Shown here piece after piece: positions 7,738-12,469 of a stretch of DNA of 12,469 nucleotides; within the stretch, counting starts at the first letter, position 1; the number at the start of each line of letters is the position of its first letter. Position numbers and translations under genes: made by a program. The DNA comes from Prevotella sp. CAG:1185 (GTDB lineage Bacteria; Bacteroidota; Bacteroidia; Bacteroidales; Bacteroidaceae), in the NCBI GenBank assembly GCA_000436695.1, contig HF992606.1:1-12469 (forward strand), read 5' to 3'. The notes under the pieces were generated by a model. It was not told the origin of the DNA, did no database searches, and saw nothing but the letters and a program-made list of their open reading frames with translations.

Positions 7738-7782
7738 CAACATGTAAGCGATTTGGAGAGATTGCTTGCATGTTGATTTTTT
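7738..7782 (+). terminator. Terminator after the SDR/GH28 pair
   Basis: A 15-bp stem (7738-7752 with 7761-7775, two G-U pairs) encloses an 8-nt loop and is followed by six T at 7777-7782. It starts 31 nt after the GH28 stop and is a textbook intrinsic terminator. Confidence 0.88.
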
Positions 7783-7881
7783 ATAAGCTCTCATAACTGT
7801 GCTTTTTTGAAAAATATAATATTTCGTGCGGAAAATCGCCGGTTATCGTGTGCAATTGTAACGTCATAAAAGTCAGTAATC

Positions 7882-8057
7882 TACAGCGATTGTGTAAAAA
7901 GTGTGCATTCGGATAGCAATGAAATTGCATGAAAAACACGGCTTTTTGTGCTGAAAATCGCTGATAAATGCCCCGTAAAAGCATAGCTTTTGTGTCATAA
8001 AAGGCATGCTTTTGCACCATTAGCCAATAGCTCTTGGCTGAAAAACGCTCTAAAGCC
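7882..8057. repeat. Array of about eight degenerate 22-bp units (block B)
   Basis: In one fixed 22-bp register, units begin at 7882, 7904, 7926, 7948, 7970, 7992, 8014 and 8036. The two best (7970 and 7992) end in AAAAG-CATAG-CTTTT and AAAAG-GCATG-CTTTT. 7926 (AAAAACACGGCTTTTT) and 7948 are recognisable; 7882, 7904, 8014 and 8036 are worn. The unit form is the same as at 28-115, including the seven-base linker often ending GT or AT. On the minus strand the array gives an open frame of 92 codons (7781-8059), which I treat as a by-product. The function is unknown. Confidence 0.7.
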
Positions 8058-8060
8058 ATG

Positions 8061-8390
8061 TATGATGAGTTGATAAACGGCTTCTGATTTTCTGTTTCAT
8101 CCTAAAATCTCGACATTCTTATTATGTCATATTGATGCATGATTTGATAAAACACAAACATCTTGAAAATAGGGCATCTATGATATATCCGGTAAAAAGT
8201 GCGTGAGGAATAATGAAAAACACATAAAGAATTATGCTGTATTGCTGTTCCGGCTCATTTGTTTAAGTTATAAATATTATGTGCAGTCATTCTGTATTTA
8301 TGTGTCTTTTTGATTATTGTCAGTTAATGCTGTAACAGTTGCACATATTTATATATAAGGATGTCGGCGTATTTTATGTTGTTATATATC
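8061..8390. other. A/T-rich gene-free stretch upstream of groES control region
   Basis: No ORF or perfect TAnnTTTG promoter is convincing here. The one structure seen is an inverted repeat, ACACATAAA at 8220-8228 and TTTATGTGT at 8297-8305, with a 68-nt spacer and a T-run after the right arm. It might be a distant regulatory or RNA element. Confidence 0.4.
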
Positions 8391-8393
8391 ATG

Positions 8394-8460
8394 TGTCAGT
8401 ATGCCAAATGTATATTTCCGACTGACACGTTTGTCATACACTGACAACCAAAGACTGACA
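8394..8460. promoter_or_regulatory. Cluster of TGACA/TGTCA half-sites upstream of groES
   Basis: Five half-sites lie at 8394-8398 (TGTCA), 8423-8427 (TGACA), 8432-8436 (TGTCA), 8442-8446 (TGACA) and 8456-8460 (TGACA). Three are within the longer ACTGACA. TTGTCATACACTGACAA at 8431-8447 is a perfect 6-bp inverted repeat around five bases. GTGTCAGT at 8393-8400 mirrors ACTGACAC at 8421-8428. Their place, about 37 to 103 nt upstream of the predicted transcript start, fits activator-binding sites. Confidence 0.6.
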
Positions 8461-8469
8461 TTTTGACTT

Positions 8470-8485
8470 TTGGCACGCTTTTCGC
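8470..8485 (+). promoter_or_regulatory. Sigma-54-type (-24/-12) promoter of groESL
   Basis: TTGGCACG, four bases, then TCGC matches the sigma-54 consensus YTGGCACG-N4-TTGC with one mismatch. GG (8472-8473) and GC (8484-8485) are separated by exactly 10 nt, the diagnostic spacing. The predicted start is near 8497, giving a leader of about 60 nt. An alternative primary-sigma reading (TGTGTTTG at 8489-8496 with TTTTG at 8461-8465) has a mismatch at the key A of the -7 box. Confidence 0.65.
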
Positions 8486-8497
8486 TATTGTGTTTGC

Positions 8498-8514
8498 GGA
8501 TGCTGAAGGCATCC
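8498..8514 (+). promoter_or_regulatory. 5'-end hairpin of the groESL leader
   Basis: GGATGC at 8498-8503 and GCATCC at 8509-8514 form a perfect 6-bp stem around TGAAG. It sits exactly where a transcript from the -24/-12 promoter would begin, so the mRNA would start with a hairpin. Such 5' stems can protect mRNA from decay; that role is inference. Confidence 0.55.
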
Positions 8515-8556
8515 ATAATATAAAACGTATAAATAACAAGTTTAAATATAAAAATT

Positions 8557-8829
8557 ATGAACATTAAACCATTAGCAGACAGAGTGCTGGTACTTCCTGC
8601 ACCGGCAGAAGAAAAAATTGGTGGTATCATCATTCCTGATACAGCAAAAGAAAAACCATTACATGGCACTATCGTTGCTACGGGCAAAGGCACCAAAGAT
8701 GAAGAAATGGTACTCAAAGAAGGTGACGAGGTTCTTTATGGTAAATATTCTGGAACAGAGCTCGAATATGAAGGCACAAAATATCTTATGATGCGCCAGA
8801 GCGATGTACTCGCTGTTATAGAGAAATAA
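8557..8829 (+). CDS. groES: Co-chaperonin GroES (Cpn10)
   Basis: GroES is the seven-subunit lid of the GroEL folding chamber in the cytoplasm. The 90-residue protein opens with the family start MNIKPLADRVLV, has the mobile loop at about 16-33 with the hydrophobic GGIIIP contact (22-27) that docks on GroEL, and ends in YLMMRQSDVLAVIE. Length is standard. Translation starts after an A-rich leader with no Shine-Dalgarno site, as is usual in this phylum. The gene is first in the groES-groEL pair, 114 nt before groEL. Its control region lacks the CIRCE inverted repeat used by HrcA and carries a sigma-54-like promoter instead, so heat or stress control, if present, would run by another route. Confidence 0.97.
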   Translation: MNIKPLADRVLVLPAPAEEKIGGIIIPDTAKEKPLHGTIVATGKGTKDEEMVLKEGDEVLYGKYSGTELEYEGTKYLMMRQSDVLAVIEK

Positions 8830-8867
8830 TATTTTCAACTTTATTAATTAAAAAACAAACCGTGGAG

Positions 8868-8909
8868 CAGTCGGAAAGCATTAAGACTGAAAAATGACTT
8901 TGAAATGCT
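8868..8909 (+). other. Weak dyads in the groES-groEL spacer
   Basis: CAGTC at 8868-8872 can pair with GACTG at 8885-8889, and AGCATT at 8877-8882 with AATGCT at 8904-8909; the two overlap and cannot both fold. The spacer has no terminator-like T-run, so read-through into groEL is expected. Real structure here is uncertain. Confidence 0.3.
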
Positions 8910-8943
8910 GACAAGACGTGCTTCATTTATAAAATAAAAAATC

Positions 8944-10572
8944 ATGGCTAAAGAAATAAAATTCGATACAGATGCCCGCGAACTCCTCAAAAGAGGTGTT
9001 GACCAGCTGGCAAACGCAGTAAAAGTAACACTTGGTCCTAAAGGCCGCAACGTTGTTATTGAGAAGAAGTTTGGTGCTCCTCAGATTACAAAAGACGGTG
9101 TAACCGTAGCTAAGGAGATTGAACTTTCTGATCATTTCGAGAACACTGGCGCACAGCTCGTAAAGAGCGTAGCAAGCAAGACTGGTGATGACGCTGGTGA
9201 CGGTACTACAACAGCAACAATCCTTACACAGGCTATTGTTACAGAAGGACTGAAGAACGTTACAGCAGGTGCTAACCCAATGGACCTGAAACGTGGTATC
9301 GACAAGGCTGTTGCAGCTGTTGTTGATTACATCAAGAACAACGCAGAGCAGGTTGACGACAACTATGACAAGATAGAGCAGGTTGCCACAGTCAGCGCAA
9401 ACAACGATCCTGAGATTGGTAAACTGTTGGCTGATGCAATGCGCAAGGTTTATAAGGATGGTGTTATCACTATCGAGGAAAGCAAGAGCCGCGACACACA
9501 CATCGGTGTTGTTGAGGGTATGCAGTTCGACCGTGGCTATCTGAGCGGATATTTCGTAACAGACGCTGACAAGATGGAATGTGTAATGGAGAATCCTTAC
9601 ATCCTTATCTATGACAAGAAGATCAGCAACCTGAAGGATTTCTTGCCTATCCTGCAGCCTGCAGCCGAGAGCGGACGTCCATTGCTCGTTATAGCTGAGG
9701 ATGTTGATTCAGAGGCTCTTACAACATTGGTTGTAAACCGTCTGCGCAGCAACTTGAAGATTTGCGCTGTTAAGGCTCCTGGATTTGGCGACCGTCGTAA
9801 GGCAATGCTCGAGGATATCGCAGTATTGACTGGCGGACTTGTAATCAGCGAGGATAAAGGCTTGAAACTTGAGCAGGCTACTCTCGAGATGCTTGGTACT
9901 TGCGACAAGGTTGTTGTTTCTAAGGACAATACAACTATCGTAAACGGTGCCGGTGACAAACAGCTTATTGCTGACCGTGTTGCTCAGATAAAGAACGAGA
10001 TAGCAAACACAACAAGCAGCTATGACAAAGAGAAGCTGCAGGAGCGTCTGGCTAAGTTGGCCGGTGGCGTTGCAGTACTCTATGTAGGTGCTAACAGCGA
10101 GGTTGAGATGAAAGAGAAGAAAGACCGTGTTGACGATGCTCTTTGCGCTACACGTGCCGCTATCGAGGAAGGTGTTGTTGCCGGAGGTGGTACAACATAC
10201 ATCCGTGCTCTCGAAGGTCTGAAAGACGTTAAAGGTGACAATGCCGACGAGCAGACCGGTATCAACATCGTTGAGCGTGCAATAGAGGAGCCTCTCCGCC
10301 AGATTGTCGCAAATGCCGGTGGCGAGGGTGCTGTAGTTGTACAGAAGGTAAGAGAAGGCGAAGGCGACTTCGGTTACAATGCACGTACAGGTGTTTACGA
10401 GGATATGCGTAAGGCCGGTGTCATTGATCCTGCAAAGGTTGCCCGTGTAGCTCTTGAGAACGCTGCTTCAATAGCTGGAATGTTCCTGACAACAGAGTGC
10501 CTGATTGTTGACAAACCTGAGGAGAAACCTCAGATGCCTATGGGCGCTCCTGGAATGGGCGGAATGATGTAA
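8944..10572 (+). CDS. groEL: Chaperonin GroEL (Cpn60)
   Basis: GroEL forms the double seven-membered ring that folds proteins with ATP and GroES. It has 542 residues, within the normal range. Nucleotide-binding motifs are GPKGRN at 31-36, TKDGVTVAKE at 49-58 and GDGTTTA at 85-91. The ATPase aspartate is D398 in RVDDAL, followed by the family signature AAIEEGVVAGGG at 405-416. The apical domain (about 190-375) is complete. The tail ends in a short Met/Gly stretch (PMGAPGMGGMM), like the GGM tails that line the cavity floor. Codon use shifts toward a narrow set (many AAG, CGT, GGT, GAC), typical of a highly expressed gene and unlike the flanking genes. It ends in a strong terminator. Confidence 0.98.
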   Translation: MAKEIKFDTDARELLKRGVDQLANAVKVTLGPKGRNVVIEKKFGAPQITKDGVTVAKEIELSDHFENTGAQLVKSVASKTGDDAGDGTTTATILTQAIVTEGLKNVTAGANPMDLKRGIDKAVAAVVDYIKNNAEQVDDNYDKIEQVATVSANNDPEIGKLLADAMRKVYKDGVITIEESKSRDTHIGVVEGMQFDRGYLSGYFVTDADKMECVMENPYILIYDKKISNLKDFLPILQPAAESGRPLLVIAEDVDSEALTTLVVNRLRSNLKICAVKAPGFGDRRKAMLEDIAVLTGGLVISEDKGLKLEQATLEMLGTCDKVVVSKDNTTIVNGAGDKQLIADRVAQIKNEIANTTSSYDKEKLQERLAKLAGGVAVLYVGANSEVEMKEKKDRVDDALCATRAAIEEGVVAGGGTTYIRALEGLKDVKGDNADEQTGINIVERAIEEPLRQIVANAGGEGAVVVQKVREGEGDFGYNARTGVYEDMRKAGVIDPAKVARVALENAASIAGMFLTTECLIVDKPEEKPQMPMGAPGMGGMM

Positions 10573-10598
10573 TTTGTAAACTACAAATATCAAAATAG

Positions 10599-10629
10599 GA
10601 GGCTGCTCGATGAGTAGCCTCTTTTTTTT
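10599..10629 (+). terminator. Terminator of groESL
   Basis: A 10-bp stem (GAGGCTGCTC at 10599-10608 with GAGTAGCCTC at 10612-10621, one G-U pair) has a 3-nt loop and is followed by eight T (10622-10629). It starts 27 nt after the groEL stop. Confidence 0.93.
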
Positions 10630-10670
10630 ATGCTATAGACATGTTTTTGTGCATTTTTTTTGAAAAAAGT

Positions 10671-10701
10671 TTTGTCACAAATTATAAAATGTCTATATTT
10701 G
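10671..10701 (+). promoter_or_regulatory. Strong Bacteroidetes promoter
   Basis: TTTG at 10671-10674 and TATATTTG at 10694-10701 are separated by 19 nt: a perfect -33/-7 pair. Transcription should start near 10705. The next terminator is only about 95 nt downstream, so the product is very short. Confidence 0.75.
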
Positions 10702-10723
10702 CATGTCAACAGATAGATACGTT

Positions 10724-10786
10724 ATGGATAAAGATCCTAAAGTAGATATTTTTTTGATTTGTTTTAGTAGATTAGTTTTTAAGTAG
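10724..10786 (+). CDS. Possible 20-residue small protein (or sRNA body)
   Basis: An ATG at 10724, about 20 nt after the predicted transcript start, opens a 20-codon frame ending with TAG. The peptide begins MDKDPKVD, has a hydrophobic centre (IFLICF) and ends RLVFK. It is the only start-to-stop frame I noted between a perfect promoter and a strong terminator, so it could be a genuine micro-protein. Equally, the roughly 125-nt transcript could be a non-coding RNA or a leader remnant. I recognise no family. A/T-rich composition around the start fits Bacteroidetes translation initiation. Treat as a candidate only. Confidence 0.3.
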   Translation: MDKDPKVDIFLICFSRLVFK

Positions 10787-10797
10787 TTTGTTTTTTG

Positions 10798-10832
10798 AAA
10801 ATCGCTTGTCGTGACGACATGCGATTTTTTTT
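10798..10832 (+). terminator. Terminator of the short transcription unit
   Basis: AAAATCGC-T-TGTCG pairs with CGACA-T-GCGATTTT (13 bp with one T-T mismatch), loop TGA, followed by a run of eight T ending at 10832. It ends the short unit that starts near 10705 and separates it from the next promoter. Confidence 0.9.
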
Positions 10833-10890
10833 ATGTCCTTACGTTTGTCAAAAATAAACACCATTATTTCATATTGTCTTTGATTTTGCT

Positions 10891-10898
10891 TATCTTTG
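10891..10898 (+). promoter_or_regulatory. -7 box for the small membrane protein/kinase operon
   Basis: TATCTTTG is a perfect TAnnTTTG match. The upstream region is T-rich, and no ideal -33 TTTG lies at 19-20 nt. The start of transcription should be near 10902, leaving a leader of about 170 nt. Confidence 0.6.
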
Positions 10899-10900
10899 CA

Positions 10901-11071
10901 CCGAATGTTATTCGGCTATAGCATCTTAGCCCCGTTTGTTGAGGCTGCGTGATGGTTGTCGGGCAGGTTTTCGCCGTTGGGCGGGCTGATGTTCTGACGC
11001 ACTTTCAGCCCTGTAGATTAGTTTGGCATAAGCTGATGGCCGGGTTAGTTTCGAGTCAAGAAAAATACTTT
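10901..11071 (+). promoter_or_regulatory. Structured GC-rich leader, unidentified
   Basis: The leader is richer in G/C than the intergenic DNA before it and contains successive hairpins: CCGAAT/ATTCGG at 10901-10915, AGCC/GGCT within 10928-10946, CGCC/GGCG at 10972-10983, and GGGCTGA/TCAGCCC at 10983-11011. GGCTA at 10914-10918 can instead pair with TAGCC at 10927-10931, offering an alternative fold with the first hairpin. I recognise no TPP, cobalamin or other riboswitch core. An in-frame ATG at 10949 could also make this coding, which I think less likely. Confidence 0.4.
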
Positions 11072-11263
11072 ATGGACATTAAGGATTTTAAAATAAAGAA
11101 GTCGCAGTGGGTTATCTTCATTTTGATTGCAGCCGGACTGATGTTCCTTACAGAGTCGTTGCTTATGTCTCTCGGAATAATGCTGCTGCTTATAGTGTTG
11201 GATTTTGTCCTTGCCGAGTATATCGGAAAGAAACGGGGCGACGAAGAAGATAAAATGTTTTGA
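11072..11263 (+). CDS. Small two-helix membrane protein, unknown function
   Basis: The 63-residue protein starts MDIKDFKIKKSQW, followed by two hydrophobic helices at about 14-32 and 33-53 and a charged tail (KKRGDEEDKMF). Few residues separate the helices (around TESLL), so it would be a tight hairpin in the cytoplasmic membrane. The positive N-terminus suggests both ends are cytoplasmic. An ATG at 10949 in the same frame would give 104 residues, but the added part has no family-like character and would lie in the structured leader, so I chose 11072. The stop is 4 nt before the kinase-RapZ gene, so the two are surely cotranscribed. I do not recognise the family, and no function can be assigned. 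Confidence 0.7.
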   Translation: MDIKDFKIKKSQWVIFILIAAGLMFLTESLLMSLGIMLLLIVLDFVLAEYIGKKRGDEEDKMF

Positions 11264-11267
11264 CGTC

Positions 11268-12469
11268 ATGCAAAAACTGTTAGAGCTATATAAACAATGG
11301 AACGGCTCAGAGCCGGTCAGTGCGGAGAAGCTGCCACTTGCAGGAAGCAACCGCGAATATTACAGAATTACGGGCGATGACGGAAGCTCTGTCATCGGAG
11401 CCATAGGCACGAGCCGCGACGAGAATCACGCCTTTATATATCTTTCGGGACATTTTCGCAAGCGCCAGTTGCCCGTTCCGCGCATATTGGCAGTGTCGGA
11501 CGACGAACTGAGATATTTACAGGAAGACCTCGGGCGCGTGTCATTGTATAATGCAATCAGCGGCGGACGCGAAGCCGGCGGCAGATACAACCAAAAGGAG
11601 AAGCAACTGCTGATAAACACCATAAAGGAACTGCCAAACATACAGATACGCGGCGCGCGTGGACTAGACTGGTCGAACTGCTATCCGCAGCCCGAATTTG
11701 ACGAGAACAGCGTGCTCTTCGACCTTAATTATTTTAAGTACTGTTTTCTTAAACCCACGGAGCTTGATTTTCACGAACTGAAGCTTGAGGCAAACTTCAG
11801 ACTTTTCGCAAAAGACCTTGTTGCCGAAAAGACAGACAGCTTTATGTACCGCGACTTTCAGGCGCGCAACATAATGCTTGACGCTTCAGGACATCCTTAT
11901 TTTATCGACTATCAGGGCGGACGCAAGGGACCTTATTATTACGACCTGGCTTCGTTCCTGTGGCAGGCATCGGCAAAATATCCTCATAAACTGCGCCGCG
12001 AACTGACATACGAATATTATAATTCGCTGAAAAACTATACCGAAGTGCCCTCAGTAAGACATTTTGTTGAGCGTCTGAGCCTGTTTGTGCTTTTCCGCAC
12101 TCTCCAGGTGCTCGGTGCTTACGGATTCAGAGGATACTTTGAGCGCAAGAAACATTTTATTGACAGCATTCCGCCGGCAATACAGAACCTGCGCGAGATG
12201 CTTGATTTAAATGTGTTTACATATCCATATCTCATGGACATGCTGAAGCGTCTGACAGAACTTCCGCGCTTTGCCTCTATCGAAGAGCCTGCGCTGAGCC
12301 GTGCCGACGGACTGAAAGTGTCAGACAGCAAGGTGTTTGCGGCACATCCTTCAGACGGACCGGCAACATTCTCTAAATATGACAACAAGGGTCCGCTTGT
12401 GGTTCGTGTCTACAGTTTCTCTTATCACAAGGGAATACCTGAAGACGAGTCGGGCAACGGCGGCGGTTA
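11268..12469 (+). CDS. APH-fold sugar kinase fused to RapZ C-terminal domain (partial)
   Basis: The frame is open from the ATG at 11268 to the window edge (400 residues, 3' end missing). Residues 1 to about 330 look like the APH phosphotransferase fold of COG3178, the group containing the MurNAc/GlcNAc kinase AmgK: a nucleotide-side AGSNREYYR at 25-33, the catalytic loop YRDFQARN at 194-201 (D196, N201), and the metal-binding IDYQGGRKGP at 213-222 (D214). From about 376 a new domain begins: LVVRVYSFSYHKGIPED at 377-393, then a Gly-rich run, matching the start of RapZ C-terminal domains (SFGFKYGIP in E. coli). That domain senses glucosamine-6-phosphate in E. coli RapZ. A kinase acting on a cell-wall amino sugar is inferred, not shown. 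The P-loop ATPase part of RapZ is absent. It follows the small membrane protein by 4 nt. Confidence 0.85.
   Translation, partial: MQKLLELYKQWNGSEPVSAEKLPLAGSNREYYRITGDDGSSVIGAIGTSRDENHAFIYLSGHFRKRQLPVPRILAVSDDELRYLQEDLGRVSLYNAISGGREAGGRYNQKEKQLLINTIKELPNIQIRGARGLDWSNCYPQPEFDENSVLFDLNYFKYCFLKPTELDFHELKLEANFRLFAKDLVAEKTDSFMYRDFQARNIMLDASGHPYFIDYQGGRKGPYYYDLASFLWQASAKYPHKLRRELTYEYYNSLKNYTEVPSVRHFVERLSLFVLFRTLQVLGAYGFRGYFERKKHFIDSIPPAIQNLREMLDLNVFTYPYLMDMLKRLTELPRFASIEEPALSRADGLKVSDSKVFAAHPSDGPATFSKYDNKGPLVVRVYSFSYHKGIPEDESGNGGG

Noticed and set aside
7781..8059. 92-codon open frame on the minus strand
   Set aside because: It coincides with the 22-bp repeat array. Its composition is what the repeats give when read in rotating frames, and no promoter or family-like sequence supports it.
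8380..8556. CIRCE element or sigma-32 promoter for groESL
   Set aside because: No TTAGCACTC-N9-GAGTGCTAA inverted repeat is present, and no matching heat-shock -35/-10 pair was found.
8923..9501. 192-codon open frame opposite groEL
   Set aside because: Antisense to groEL; the Cys/Leu-rich product is typical of reversed groEL codons.
10701..10822. GCATGTC at 10701-10707 complementary to GACATGC at 10816-10822, as an attenuator-like switch
   Set aside because: The left copy overlaps the -7 box and lies mostly before the predicted transcript start, so it would not be in the RNA. A 7-bp match can be chance.

Overview
The window looks like a chromosomal segment of a Bacteroidales bacterium, most probably Prevotella or a close relative. 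The evidence is protein style (thiL, lpxK, sppA and a trimeric-type PNP with Bacteroidetes-like sequences), promoters of the Bacteroidetes type (TTTG, about 19-20 nt, TAnnTTTG), A/T-rich translation starts without Shine-Dalgarno sites, and a kinase-RapZ fusion seen in this phylum. The genus is inferred from overall resemblance, not from a search.

Left part, minus strand (5437 down to 337): sppA, lpxK, a purine nucleoside phosphorylase gene and thiL lie head to tail. A -7 box is visible only upstream of sppA. lpxK and the PNP gene overlap by 116 bp in different frames. A strong stem-loop with A/T-runs on both sides closes the cluster just after thiL. The genes serve unrelated housekeeping jobs: membrane-protein peptide removal, lipid A, purine salvage and thiamine diphosphate.

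Middle, plus strand (5634-7707): a classical short-chain dehydrogenase is followed 7 nt later by a secreted GH28-family (polygalacturonase-like) enzyme, then a good terminator. A gene-free stretch of about 850 nt follows. It holds an array of degenerate 22-bp units built on AAAAG-N5-CTTTT, and then the control region of groES-groEL. A matching array lies at 28-115 at the window's left edge. The groESL control region has a near-perfect sigma-54 (-24/-12) promoter preceded by a cluster of TGACA/TGTCA half-sites, with no CIRCE element.

Right part, plus strand (8557-12469): groES and groEL end in a strong terminator. A very short transcription unit follows: a perfect Bacteroidetes promoter, a 20-codon ORF, and a terminator. 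Next comes another promoter with a GC-rich hairpin-forming leader, a 63-residue two-helix membrane protein, and, 4 nt later, a gene running off the window. That gene fuses an APH-fold sugar-kinase-like domain (AmgK type) to the start of a RapZ C-terminal domain, which suggests an amino-sugar or peptidoglycan-salvage role.

Most novel signals: the 22-bp repeat arrays, the sigma-54-like groESL promoter with its upstream half-sites, the kinase-RapZ fusion, and the promoter/mini-ORF/terminator unit. No insertion sequence, tRNA, rRNA or CRISPR array was seen.
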